A stretch of DNA of 64,000 nt from Adineta steineri (GCA_905250115.1 CAJNOI010000060.1:372001-436000), one strand, 5' to 3'. Shown: positions 24,746 through 36,375, counted from the first letter of the stretch. A program made the numbers and translations. The notes: generated by a model from the letters alone, not told the origin.

Positions 24746-27700
24746 ATGCTTACCGGTAACGTAAAACATGGTGTAAATGAAAACACAAAGTCTCAACGAA
24801 GAACGAATCTTTATGTTTCAAATTTTGGTGATAGTTTGGACGATCAAACTTTGTATAATCTCTTCGCTGAATATGGAAAGATTACCAGTCATATAGTAAG
24901 TGATAGAAAACTTGATGCAGTTGCTATTACTTTTTCTTTGCTGTGGTTTTAGTTTCCACGACATCCACGCGGTACTTTTAAAGGATATGGTTACATAAAC
25001 TTTGAGATGCAGTGCATGGCAGAGAAGGTAGTTACTCTTTTCTCTTTATAATTATCTTGAAAATTTGGAAGATTATTTTTTTCGAGGCTATCACAAATCT
25101 CAACGACCACCAGTTAACAAATGGACAAAAATTACGTGTTTCTTTTTTTCAAGAAAAAGAGAAGCCTCAAACAAAAGGATGTAAGATGTGTGTTAAACTG
25201 TAAAGATAGAGCTGACTTTTAATGTGACAGGAAACCCGTAGTCCATACTTTCTCTTTTTCAAAATGCGTATTTGTTTTTTATTAACTAAAATTTTCAGAC
25301 AAACGTGCAACACCTCGCACTCAGACAACCGTCGATGCCTTTCCAAACAATGGTTCAACGCCGAATAGAAACGTTTCAACACAATCACTGGAAAATTTAG
25401 AATCTATACCACGTCCTGATGAAAAAAATGTTAGCCAAAGTACAAGTGAAATAACGAACGTAGACGAGCGTGAATGTGTAAATTCCGCGCGATTATTTCA
25501 ATCCGCTATCGATCCAATCAAAGCGCAAGGTAAAAAGAATCAGTAAACTCCTCCCCATATTAGAAGCTCCTGAGGGCTATTAATATGTCCACCATTAGCA
25601 TATTCCGAAGGCCGGAGCTTCTTCCAGGTCCCAAAAAGTTTTATAAACCATGGAAAAGAAATCCATCTGAAAATTTTCTAGAGATCTTCAAGGTTTTAAT
25701 TAGTTTTCCAAAAGGTTTTTGGCGGTGTTTTCAAATGTTAGCATAGTCAGATAGGAGCCAGTCAAAGTTTTACCTTAAAATCGCGGATATTTAGCAGTTT
25801 CAGCACAAAAATATTACAATTATTTTTGAAAAATCAGGCTGTTTCTGACTTGCTGCTTCTCTTAGAGGGGGCTTCTATTATCAAGAGAAAGGGGGCTAAA
25901 TATTTCTAGAAAAAAGAAATTTCTAAAATTCGAATCAGAAGTGTAAATAATATGGATTATGTTTTGTTCACTGTACTTCCTGATTCCAAAATTTATTGGA
26001 TATTTTGAAGGCGAGGGTATGATAGACGAGGGAATACTCTAATTTACCCATGCCTTCAAGATCATAGAAAATACACTTTTAATTTTATTTAAATCTGCCA
26101 AGCAAATCCAGACTTACCTATTGATGTTCCGCCTGAGTGGCACTCTCAAAATTTACAATCAGGAGATGCTGGTGGACAAGGCGAAGTACGCATTATATAC
26201 TACAAAAACCAACCAATGTATAAAGCAGCAATAAAAATTTACTCAGCTGACAAGAATATGAAAAAATCTCCAGATAAACAAGATATTTATTCCAAAGAAC
26301 GAAGGATGCGTGCTCATCGGGAATTGACCGCTTTAAGAGCATTGAAAGGTATTTTACTCTTATAGATTCTCTCTTCTATAACTTCAAGTTAATTCATATG
26401 CACAGTTGTATTATACATATACTTAGGTGTGCCAAATGTTGCTCAATTGACATCATACACAAATGATTATACTAACATACCAGACAATGTAGAGGATGCT
26501 ATAGCTCAGAATAAAATTTATTGGACCATTATGGATTATATCAGTCTAAGTACTCTTGAAAAATTCATAGATACACTTGGTGGAATAGATTTGTTGGATG
26601 CGATTAAATTGACACAAAAATTACTTTTAACTATTAAAGAGATTCATGGGAAAGGTATTGTACATCGTGACATAAAACCAAAGAATCTATTAGTTATTCA
26701 CAATGATGGTAGTCATACTGAAGCAGCTGAAATACATGTTGTCGACTTTGGATTAGCGTATATTGAAAATCGTGATGACATCGACTGGTCGTCATTTGAA
26801 GAAAAAGCAAAATTTCGAGAAACACATTTCAGTTGCACCTATGGCAATATTTTTTATCGAGTTCCACAGTTGAATTCACCATCATGGAAGGGCAAAACAC
26901 AAAAAGAACAGAATGCATTGCAAAATGTTCGACGTAGTCCAACAATTGATGCTTCAAGCATTTGCGCGATATTGTTTTGGCTGATAACTGATATTGAACC
27001 AGGACCCGAACATCGTAATGAAATGAATTTAGCACCTCATCAGTGTGAAGGGGCTCAAAATAGAATTGATATTAAAATTGACAAAGCTGTCAACGGAAAA
27101 GGTATGTTTGTCTTATAAGAAGATTTCTAGATTTTAAAATAGAATCTATTGCTTATTATTCAATTTGTTGTGATAAACTGCTCGAATTCAAGGAGCGCAT
27201 CTATGAAATAATAATGCGATATTTGTCTTCATGTTTTTTCAGTATAAGAGTTCATAACAGGCATAATACATCTGCTCTCAATATGGATTGACAAGCTCAA
27301 GTTCACGAACTTCGTTCAAATTAACTAAAGAGTTGAATAGCATTGATTATGTTTTACAGCTACATAGATCATTTTAGAGATATTCCATAGAGATTAAAGT
27401 GGTTCAGTTTGTAACGATAACCGTTTTGAATAGTTCATCGATTCTAAGCTTAGAACCTACCAATGTCATACCATAGCGATAAACTTGATTTTATTGCTTT
27501 ATTTTAAATTTTTTAGAAATAAGATTATATTGGCAATTTGAGTGATTGATATAGTTATATAGAATTTATCGTACAGTAAAAAAAAAGAATATAGATTAAC
27601 ACATTTAATGTAAAAGTGCATCGACCCTAAATTCTACTTGCCATACGAAAAAGGAATAATTTCAATGAAACGAATATGAATGAAACTTTAGTTCGATTAT

Positions 27701-28722
27701 TTTGCGACTGTTTGTATCATGTTAGTAGTACTCACAAAAAAACGAAATATTTTCTTACTTAAAAATCTCTATAATTATATTAGAAAACTCCTACTTAATT
27801 TTGAATCCTATAAAACTTAGAATATTTTTCTAATTAATGAATAATTCGACGTTTATTTACAAAACTGAACATTAAAAGAGTTAGTTTTGAATAATTGGTT
27901 CTCCGAATATAATCCGACTTAACTATTGTTTATTTTGCTGAAAAAATATTTATTACGATTTGCGCGATATAATTAGTGTTTCTTCGTTCGAAATTCTTGC
28001 TTCACATTCACTGACATACATCATGTATAAACGGCTTTCCCTCTGTAGAATATTGCTCTTGTAATTATCTTCAATTATCAGGATTTCTTTCTGTTGTAGA
28101 CATTGGAAAAGAAATGTTAATCGGATTAAAACAACAATTAAAAAATTATATTATAACAACATTTGATAGAGGATTCGAAAATGCGGAATATCAATGGACA
28201 ATTGAACAGTTGGAATATCGTTTAGAATCAATTCGTCACATTCTCGATCAGAACATGATTTCACTTGACCAGCAACTTAGTAACGCAACAAAAAGTCTGT
28301 TATTGTTTGAACCAATTAGAGTTCTTTCCAGCTTATGTACGATCAAAATATTTAGTAAAGTTTCTGATGCATTTGAATCTGCCAAAACAAAATTTGTTGT
28401 CGAACATTCAGCATACTCATGGTATGACGGAAAATGTTATTGGTTAGATAATCGACAAAATATGATTGAACGAAAAAATTTTGATGTATTATGTTATCAA
28501 CAAAAAAGGCAAAGTTGGAAATTGATATTTATTTGTTCTGTACATTTCAATGAAAATGGTGATATAGTTACATTAACAGTTGGTACCGATATCAATGGGA
28601 TGTATATTGAATTACCATTGGGTCAATATAATCCAAACCAACTGGACAATTTAAATATTGAAATGGAATTTGAAAGAGAAGTGATTAATCTTTTACAAGC
28701 GATATGCAAAACAAAACAATGA
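24746..28722 (+). CDS. RRM-protein kinase fusion with novel C-terminal region
   Basis: Predicted RNA-binding protein kinase of 697 residues. Seven exons (24746-24895, 24953-25027, 25087-25180, 25299-25529, 26103-26348, 26427-27101, 28100-28722) join with consistent phases. Residues about 19-95 form a PABP-like RRM (TNLYVSNFG, FKGYGYINF, LRVSFFQEKEK). A Ser/Asn/Thr linker follows. The kinase domain has a Gly loop GGQGEV (207-212), K228 in AAIK, HRD 345-347 with N352, and DFG 372-374, so all core catalytic residues are present. The last exon gives about 230 residues with no recognised domain. The ATG at 24746 is the first in-frame ATG before the RRM. Introns of 573 and 998 bp are unusually long for this window. 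UHMK1/KIS also combines a kinase with an RRM, but in the opposite order. Substrate and role are unknown. An RdRP gene follows on the same strand after 730 bp. Confidence 0.8.
25558..25880. mobile_element. Possible MITE inside a kinase intron
   Basis: Ends TATTAGAAGCTCCT and, reverse-complemented, TAATAGAAGCCCCC match at 11 of 14 positions about 320 bp apart. It lies inside the 573-bp fourth intron and has no coding capacity. Weak evidence, since no target-site duplication is certain. Confidence 0.3.
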
Positions 28723-29452
28723 ACTGCCACAAGGTTTCGAAAGTTACGATTAAAACACATAAAGTTATATTGCAAGATGCCCTATGTATTCCTATATTTT
28801 TAATCAAATATAAACATGAAACAAACAGCTTCATACATATAAAAACTCGACTATCTTTCATCAATTTTGAAATGACTGAAGTCAGAATTACTAACTCACA
28901 AACGAAAAATCTATTGATAAATATATACTCCGTTGATAGTCAATTCGAGGATGAATATAGATACCACGAGAACCTTGAGACTCTCATTTATAGGATGAGA
29001 ACTCTACGACTGAGATCATCCTTGCTCTTGAGGAAGCCATGAAGATTGTTACATTAAGTTATGATCGTAAGGTTGAGATTATAAGTATGGGTACGCAAGA
29101 ACTATTACGATACATTTCGATCCCAGTTTAATTAAAAAGACATTAATTCAACCAAGGTTTATCAATTCTATCTAAAAGAGCTGAGTTTAAGAAAAGCATA
29201 TTGTATCATTTATCGTCGACCTCATACTCAGTTTTAAATCTGAAAGGTTCATTTAAATTCATGACCAAATGTTCACAAATATCGGGTATTTTTAGATATA
29301 TATCAAGAGAATTTACATCCTTATCAACGGCCATCTGAAGTCATCTCTGACAAAGTGTTTAAAACGATTACTTTCACATCTTTATGAGTTTAATCAAGGA
29401 ACTCAAGCTACTGTAAAAAATTAAAAACACGTTTTTTCAACCGTTCATAATT
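28723..29452 (+). pseudogene. Possible decayed coding stretch upstream of RdRP
   Basis: The 730-bp spacer is not random. A frame open from 28704 to 29042 contains protein-like sequence (NLLINIYSVDSQFEDEYRYH). After a -1 shift near 28992 the reading continues plausibly (ENSTTEIILALEEAMKIV, then KVEIISMGTQELLRYISIP), with further breaks to about 29340. It could be a decayed gene, an unrecognised set of small exons, or a lost 5' part of the RdRP. No homologue is recognised, and chance cannot be excluded. Confidence 0.3.
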
Positions 29453-32400
29453 ATGGCAGAACAAATTTATCCCGATTGCAAACCATCGGTGATAACAGAG
29501 ACCAGCAAGAAGAAAAAGAAAACAATAGCGAACATCTTGAAAAAGATTTCAGATACATGCGCAAAGGAAGTGGATTGTGATGAACTTAATCAAACTGTAA
29601 CTAAACTGGATGGGATAAAACAACTTGTTAAACTAGATATTAATGAAAACATTTTCGGTTGGTCTCTAGTTAAAACAGACTTTGAGCAATTCAGTACTTT
29701 TCTACCTTGGTTGAAACAATCGAATATCTTGCTTTGCTTACATAAGCAGAGACGTCAAGCTTGTATAGAATGTCATTCTCAGTTCAAGCGCCTATTGTGG
29801 TCACTTTTCTCGGGTTTTGAACACAAATCTACATATACTTCCTCCGAACATTCTTCTAATATTTCGTGCTCTATATTACACCTCCGCGACTCGAATGATA
29901 CCACAGCAATTGAACACTATAAATCTATGTTAATTCCAGGCGAACAAAAGAGTTATCAATATGGATCATTCCTGGAACGCTTTAAATTTTTAGCTAAAAT
30001 AACAAAAATCTGTCCTGTGCGTTTGGACTTGTTGGCCCGTTTACATGAAGATTTGAGCTGCGGTATAGAAGAGAGCTCATCACATGGCACTAGTACTTAC
30101 AGACTGTTCGCAACAATAATAGTTGATCGACATACTACGAAATATTGTCGGTTGCGCACACATACGGTGAATAAGGAATTCGACACGTCACGTTTAACGC
30201 GTCTACATGGTGAAGAGTGTTTTTTGCGAGTTAACTTGGTTCAAACGTCAAAAAATATAGACGTATCATGTCGTCTAGCTTCTGCTTGGGATTTCCTTGA
30301 CAATAACTATTACGATTTGAAAGTTAACTCGGTTGCTCACAATGTTTCAATACTAGTTCATATGATGCGCGATCTTCGCGACTCAATCGATCAGTTTTCC
30401 GGAAGTACTGTAAAAGTTGAAAATGAATTAAAACAAAGAAATGTTAATTGGTTGAACAAAGGTATAGTCAATAGCTTAGCGGATTGGTCAGCTTTAGACT
30501 TTGACCCTCTCGAAGAACAAGCCCTTTTACATGAAAATTCTATTTCACTTGTTAATAACGATTCTACAGTTCCTAACAGTATAGACGTGAGCAATTTGAA
30601 AATAGCTGGCAAATGTTTTCAATATTTAACGACAACGAGCAGTGGAGTGTACAAAAACATGCATATTTACTCCGTCCTGACTTATGAGAACGTACAAAAG
30701 AAGATGTTTTCAGACAAACTTCTTCACAAACACATTGGCTATGAATTAAAACTGGCTCTGCGAATGGGTTTATGGTTCACTCCATCAGTCAGTATGAATC
30801 TCAAAAAAGTCAAAGTGAGAAAAAAAGACGATATAGAAAAGCACACCGATGGTTGTGGTCGCATAAGTATCCCTGTGGCAAGAGAGATGAGTACAAGATG
30901 GAAAGAAGGGCGAAAATACAAAAATGTTCCTTTTAGTGCCCAAAGCATTGGCCCTACGGCTTGGAATTCTGGTACATTTCAAGATAGCGAGATTGAGTAC
31001 GATGAGACTGTGCAGCAGCCAGAATATTACTCAGCATTTCAAGTCCGTCTAGATGGATTTAAAGGCATGCTTGTTGTTGATCAAAGTCTTGGTTCAAAAA
31101 GAATCATCAAACCTTCGCCTAGTCAGGAAAAATTCATGTCACCAGAAATACAAGGTCGTTGGAGTTATAAAAGTATTGAGATGGTACAATGTTCACAGCC
31201 CATGGTAGGGGCACGCCTTAATTTAGCACTTATTTCTCTCATTGTCTCTTGTGCCAAAGATTCCAAAGATATGCAAGCATATATCACCGGCTTAGCAATT
31301 GATGATTTAAAAAAGCGGTTAAACAAACAAAATAGAAAGGATGCGATTGAATTTTCTATAAAACATAACGATGTGAAATCATTCAATATGTTAGGAGCTG
31401 GTTGCCCTTTACTTGAGACGTTTTTGGCTGGTTATTATCAGAATTATATGCGTCGTTTCAAAATTGTTGTAGAGAAGTCGCGTCGTTTGTTTGGTGTTGC
31501 AGATTTTTGGCATGTATTAACATCGGGAGAAGTTTTCGTACAAGTCTCGAATCTAAAAGAATTCTCAAAGCAAAAAGTTTTGGTCACGAAAGAACCATGC
31601 TTTCATCGAGGTGATCTGCGCACATTCACGACTGTTACATTACAAGACCTCGAGAAACGAAAAAATGGAAGATGCCTTACTGGGCTAAAGGATGTGATTG
31701 TTTTTAGTTGTTGTAAGCATGAGCCACCGGAACCGGAAAAAATATGTGGTAGTGATCTCGATGGCGATCAGTACTTCGTTTGTTGGGATCAAAATATCGT
31801 TGGTAAGCTTAGGGATCCTCTGTATGACGCTAGTAACTTTGATCCGACTAAGAAAGAAAATCTTGAAAAAGTGTACAGCTCTAAAGTCACAAATGTAGCT
31901 AAAAATCTAATACAACGGGAAAAACACTACGCTGAGAACATACCCAGTGAAAGTACAAGTTCAATTTTTAAACTTTCATCTGATGAAGAGAAATTATTAC
32001 GGTATCATCATCAACCGGCCAATGAATTCGAAAATGATGTGGAAGAAAGAAAGTATCGATTAGAAAAATGCAACAACCTAGATGAAGTCTCGAAAGTAAA
32101 CGTTATAGAAAAATCAGAAGAACTTGATATTGTTACTACGCTAATGCATCACAAAGCTGCAATGAACGCAACAAATATCGCTGATAATCCAGTTTTGTTT
32201 TCAGTTCAAGATATATTTGATATTCATATGAGAATAATGGATAATTTGAAAGCTGAATGGACGACAGATGAGAACTGGAAACTAATGGAACAACTTTGTC
32301 AAATTATAGCTATAGTTGTCGACTCAGCTAAGTCAAACGTGATGACTTTCAAAAAGCCTGTATTAGAAGATCTTCATTTAAATGAATTGCCCAAAAATCC

Positions 32401-33733
32401 TCATTACGACCCATCGAAAAGAAAAAACGATTGTAAATATTCGAGCTCTCCTCTTGGTCAAATTTATGATGCTTTGCAAAGAGAACTTCGAAATGACTTA
32501 TTAGGACATTTGCAATTATCTGATCATATTGACAGCACGGATCAAATCAATCATAACACTCTATACGATGAAATTTGTGAATTGAAACTAAGCTTTCTGC
32601 TTCATTACACGAAAAGGCAATATCATTCTGATACTGAAACATTAGGAACAAACTTTGATGAAAGCTTCAATACACAACATCAAAATTCTGATACAGAAAA
32701 CCACGTTTTTAATACATCGCTACAGTCAATAATACCTCGTCTGCATATAAAGGACATCTATAAGTGGTACGAAAATGAAGTTAAACCATTAACAAATACG
32801 AGTCTATTGAAAAAAGAAGCAGCATGCACGATGCTTTGGAAAGTAATTATGTTATCAAGTTTAACAGCTAGATCTTCTTCAAGATTACAAATTTTCTATC
32901 TTAATGAGCAAGAAAGTCTAATCGATGTGGGGTTGGAAAATGTTATTAATAGTATTGATATCAATTGTCCATTTTTATGTATAACACAAGACCTGTATGA
33001 AGATTTGCAACAGATTTCGTCTGAATCTTTTCGTTTCCCCAATATTTCTAGTGGAACATTCTTTACAATAGAACAACATCACACAGCCTTATTGATCGAA
33101 CGACTTAGCATATTGATCGAGAAAACATTTTGGCGAGATCTAAAGTTACCTTATCCAGATTGTGCGAGACTAACGCGCTTAATTAACAAAGACTCCAAAT
33201 TGAGCCCTGTGACATTTGATGAAACTCATAGTTTATTCGAGATGTATTCGCAGGAATGCCTTCAAAAACCAGTTATTACAGGTACGCTCATTACAGATCC
33301 ATCTGGAATGGATAGCGATGACGATGATAATAATAATCATAATGGTAATAGTTCTCTTCTGCCGAATCTTCAAGAGATTGATATATGCAAACCGAATAAT
33401 CCTCCTGCTTATGTGCTTTCAAAACTTCGTGATATCCTAGGTTGTCTTCTATGTTTTCGTGAGACATGGAGTTCAACTCAGTCTCAAAATTGCCGATCAG
33501 CTCTTTGTGAGAAAATAGCTGATATTTCTTTTCATCAGATTCAAATGTGCAAATATCAAAAAGTTCTTCAAGAAGTTCGCGACACTTGGGAAAGCTGCAA
33601 TAAACTCGAGAATTTACCACGTTGTACTTGGAATAGAGGTCGTATCAACCTGAGTAAACTCGAAGAGGCCGATACACTGATGCAAGAGCTATTTAAACTT
33701 TTTCTTAACGATGTCACTGCAGAGACCATTTGA
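29453..33733 (+). CDS. Eukaryotic RNA-dependent RNA polymerase (RNAi type)
   Basis: Cellular RdRP of the QDE-1/RRF-1/EGO-1 family, which copies RNA into dsRNA to prime or amplify small-RNA silencing. It is a single 1426-residue open frame without introns, close to the family's usual 1200-1600. Family landmarks in order are TDGCGRIS, FQVRLDGFKGMLVVD, SQPMVGARLNLALISL, LGAGCPLLETFLAGYY, EPCFHRGDLRTF and the catalytic metal site DLDGD at residues 768-772 (GSDLDGDQYFVCWD). All three Asp residues are present, so activity is expected. The N-terminus is Lys-rich and the C-terminal 550 residues are less conserved, with an Asp/Asn run near residue 1285. The ATG at 29453 is the first in frame. Its position in a repeat-rich island and the lack of introns contrast with the core genes. 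RdRPs are known to be expanded in bdelloids. This is not a viral polymerase. Confidence 0.95.
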   Translation: MAEQIYPDCKPSVITETSKKKKKTIANILKKISDTCAKEVDCDELNQTVTKLDGIKQLVKLDINENIFGWSLVKTDFEQFSTFLPWLKQSNILLCLHKQRRQACIECHSQFKRLLWSLFSGFEHKSTYTSSEHSSNISCSILHLRDSNDTTAIEHYKSMLIPGEQKSYQYGSFLERFKFLAKITKICPVRLDLLARLHEDLSCGIEESSSHGTSTYRLFATIIVDRHTTKYCRLRTHTVNKEFDTSRLTRLHGEECFLRVNLVQTSKNIDVSCRLASAWDFLDNNYYDLKVNSVAHNVSILVHMMRDLRDSIDQFSGSTVKVENELKQRNVNWLNKGIVNSLADWSALDFDPLEEQALLHENSISLVNNDSTVPNSIDVSNLKIAGKCFQYLTTTSSGVYKNMHIYSVLTYENVQKKMFSDKLLHKHIGYELKLALRMGLWFTPSVSMNLKKVKVRKKDDIEKHTDGCGRISIPVAREMSTRWKEGRKYKNVPFSAQSIGPTAWNSGTFQDSEIEYDETVQQPEYYSAFQVRLDGFKGMLVVDQSLGSKRIIKPSPSQEKFMSPEIQGRWSYKSIEMVQCSQPMVGARLNLALISLIVSCAKDSKDMQAYITGLAIDDLKKRLNKQNRKDAIEFSIKHNDVKSFNMLGAGCPLLETFLAGYYQNYMRRFKIVVEKSRRLFGVADFWHVLTSGEVFVQVSNLKEFSKQKVLVTKEPCFHRGDLRTFTTVTLQDLEKRKNGRCLTGLKDVIVFSCCKHEPPEPEKICGSDLDGDQYFVCWDQNIVGKLRDPLYDASNFDPTKKENLEKVYSSKVTNVAKNLIQREKHYAENIPSESTSSIFKLSSDEEKLLRYHHQPANEFENDVEERKYRLEKCNNLDEVSKVNVIEKSEELDIVTTLMHHKAAMNATNIADNPVLFSVQDIFDIHMRIMDNLKAEWTTDENWKLMEQLCQIIAIVVDSAKSNVMTFKKPVLEDLHLNELPKNPHYDPSKRKNDCKYSSSPLGQIYDALQRELRNDLLGHLQLSDHIDSTDQINHNTLYDEICELKLSFLLHYTKRQYHSDTETLGTNFDESFNTQHQNSDTENHVFNTSLQSIIPRLHIKDIYKWYENEVKPLTNTSLLKKEAACTMLWKVIMLSSLTARSSSRLQIFYLNEQESLIDVGLENVINSIDINCPFLCITQDLYEDLQQISSESFRFPNISSGTFFTIEQHHTALLIERLSILIEKTFWRDLKLPYPDCARLTRLINKDSKLSPVTFDETHSLFEMYSQECLQKPVITGTLITDPSGMDSDDDDNNNHNGNSSLLPNLQEIDICKPNNPPAYVLSKLRDILGCLLCFRETWSSTQSQNCRSALCEKIADISFHQIQMCKYQKVLQEVRDTWESCNKLENLPRCTWNRGRINLSKLEEADTLMQELFKLFLNDVTAETI

Positions 33734-33941
33734 TTCTAAAACAGTTATTCGTTTGATCACGCATTCAGTTCTATTTACGGGACATCCTTAACTGAAATAC
33801 ATTTTCTATTCAAGCAAAATTAATTTGAATTTAATTTAATAAATAAAACTAAATCTATACATGGAACTATTATGAAAAAAAATCGATCTGTCATGTTATC
33901 CTATATGCAGTAAATCAAAGTTAATTGAATCAAGAGAAGCA

Positions 33942-34007
33942 GGGTGTTGGTGTGATTATGTGTGTGAAGATATCAGGTGTGATTTCCCACCTATACCCAC
34001 TCTATGC
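33942..34007. repeat. Telomere-like foldback mini-element
   Basis: GGGTGTTGGTGTG on the left and CCCACCTATACCCAC on the right, so a G-rich arm faces a C-rich arm. It resembles other members of the island family but lacks the CCCTCAA end. Confidence 0.4.
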
Positions 34008-35628
34008 CTATCTATGAATTATGATTATATGATGTTGAAATATAATTATTTCATAGAGTTATTAATTAAAAAGAAGCGATTACTTTACTCTAACCTTTGA
34101 TTTCAATCTCTGGATGTCTTGTTTAGGTGCAAAACTGAAGAATAAGTTACAAATAAATAAACCTATTTATTAGTATTTTCATAAAGCTAGTTTGTCAATT
34201 ATACTAAAATCTTTTTCATGGATAACAAACTGTAGTCGTTTCAAGGTAATCTTTGATAGAGTTTAGGTTCGTGAAAACAATGAAAAGAAATTCTAAAGCT
34301 TGGAAGGTGCATTTTAGATAAAACATCATTGGTTTTTGATGAACTCAACATATGCTATATTTAATCTAGGAATAACATTTCGCTCAATAAATGCAAGGTT
34401 GAAATACTGTAGAAAGGATTATGCTGTTTATATCAATACTCAACTGTTTGTATTCGTATGTGTATCTCTATTCTATACAGAAATAGTTTACACATTCTAC
34501 TTATGTCTAGTCATTCGTGTGTTACTATACTCGAAAACCGATAAAGTCAAATATCTCGGACAATGTATTTTGTTTTTATATGCTTCACAAACATAATATA
34601 ATTATTGTCCACCTCTTAGAACAACTTGCCCTCATTAATATGTATTCTGAAAGATAAGGAGTGAATGAAATGAATTTTTGTAATTATACAAGCAGCAGAC
34701 ACACCGAGATTCGATTGGCAATATATACCAACTATTTCTCAATTGTTTGAAGATAAAGTTGTAGATCATCTATTCACATATATGTTCTGCCAGAAGACCA
34801 TACGTCAGCAAGTGTTCAGATTACTTACCCTCGTTGTATGAAATATCTTGATCAACTGAGGACTATGACTTTGAATGTGCATAACTGAACGAATACGTAA
34901 ATCCGCCAGTTTATTGTACTTGAACTGAATTCGATATCACGCGAAAACTTGTAATCGATTTTCAGACTCTTAAAAATTTTTGATCTTGGTTCCTCTCAGA
35001 AGTGTGTAACAAATCAATTTAGTGAGAAAATAATTTTGATAGTGTATATTAAATTGCAAACTTCTAAAATATTATTTTCAAGTAAAATTAAAGATAATGA
35101 AGTGAGAAAATCGTTATTTTTACTAAACTGATTGTTTTTCAGTCCTTGAGGAATACTTCAGGGTCGAACGTTTTTTAAAAGTCTGAAAATTGATTAATTA
35201 CAACATATTCTAAAAGAGAAAAGTACTGGTCCATGAATGAAAGAACGATCAAATGGTTCAGTACCTAGTCTACTCGGACTAGTGGATATCTAACTGTAAA
35301 GAACGGACTTTTCAATCTGTTTTTGTTAGTGTGCATGTGGTAGGCGAGAGTAACAGTGTGATATAGATGTTGTTTTTCTCTCACGCCCAGTGCTATCACC
35401 ACTTCTGCTTTTAGCAAAAAAAATCTGCTTTTCTTCTGTCGCTTCTGCTTTTTAGATTTTTTTGTCTTTTATATTTCAATGAAAATTCTCAATATTTTAA
35501 CCGACTATTTTTCCAAAATAATCATTTAAGACAAAGTCAGATTGTAAGATCCGGTCAACTCTGGATGTTAGTACTTTCTCTTACTCCATAACCAAATTTT
35601 AAAAAACTCTTCTGTTTTTTATTTTCAG

Positions 35629-35795
35629 TACCTTACAGTGATGATTATGTTGAATCTGTTTTTTCACAAATCAAACATTTAGTAAATGACAAGCGGAACT
35701 GTGCGACAACAGAATTAGTGTCAGCTGAATTAAAAATACGTTTAAATGCTATTTTAAAATGTACTGATATGTACAAGCATACATTATCGAACTAG
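35629..35795 (+). pseudogene. hAT transposase C-terminal fragment
   Basis: After a TTTTCAG acceptor the sequence encodes about 54 residues and a stop, including DYVESVFSQIKHLVNDKRN followed by CATTELVSAELKIRLNA. This fits the C-terminal dimerisation region of hAT transposases (pattern E-x2-FS...K...DKRN). No catalytic domain was found upstream, so it is a remnant or the last exon of a broken or domesticated copy. Confidence 0.62.
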
Positions 35796-36049
35796 GATAT
35801 ATTGAACGCTATTAGATCAGATGCAAAATATACCTTTGAAAAAAATTGTTCAGTAAATGTGTTTATGTATGTTTAACATTGTTTTTTAGATTTTGTGCGC
35901 TAGAATATAAAATATAATGGTAACTTCTCTTATTATTTTATTACGGCTGGGCTTAAACCATAATCTGATATTAAAAACCATTGTCTACTTTTTGACAATT
36001 GAAGTCCTATCATTTTCAGCTTTTCGAAGGGCAAAAGATGGCAGAACTG

Positions 36050-36184
36050 CTCACACCCACTCTCACTCACATCCACATCCACCGCACCTACACCCACACC
36101 CAAACCTATCCACCCACATTCACATACTCACGCACTGGACCCACATCTACCCACTCACACTCACACCCTCAAAATTGCATTGTT
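36050..36184. repeat. Telomere-like C-rich tract
   Basis: Degenerate CACACC/CACTCA units for about 125 bp, ending CACACCCTCAAAATTGCATT. Nearly the same end, CACACCCCCAAAATTTGCATT, occurs in the tract at 38481-38547, so the similarity extends beyond the repeat units. Frames crossing it are artefacts. Confidence 0.6.
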
Positions 36185-36310
36185 TGTATAAATCTAAAAT
36201 ATCTGTTGGTAGTAGTAATGCGTCTACTCCTTACTGCTTAATCTATTTAAAAAATTTTGTTCATATATCCTCACAGAATATATATATGTATGATTGTTCG
36301 TCAAGGATAA

Positions 36311-36347
36311 ATTAGGGTGTCGATATAGATCACACCCACACCCTAAT
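36311..36347. repeat. Telomere-like foldback mini-element, perfect ends
   Basis: ATTAGGGTGT and ACACCCTAAT are exact 10-bp inverted repeats around a 17-bp centre. It is the smallest and cleanest member of the island family. Confidence 0.6.
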
Positions 36348-36375
36348 CGAAGAGCTCAGTTTCTGGGTAATAAAA

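Larger units (their letters stand above)
33734..36375. other. Repeat-bearing intergenic region
   Basis: 2.6 kb between the RdRP stop and the 3' end of the ART gene. It contains two telomere-like tracts, a small foldback tract, a hAT transposase remnant and otherwise unremarkable AT-rich DNA. The frame at 34336-34596 is low complexity and not convincing. Confidence 0.6.

Noticed and set aside
30391..31386. Minus-strand frames inside the RdRP
   Set aside because: They are antisense shadows of a strongly coding frame and show no family motifs.
29453..33733. Viral origin of the RNA-dependent RNA polymerase
   Set aside because: The catalytic DLDGD and surrounding motifs are those of cellular RNAi polymerases, not the GDD-type palm of RNA viruses.
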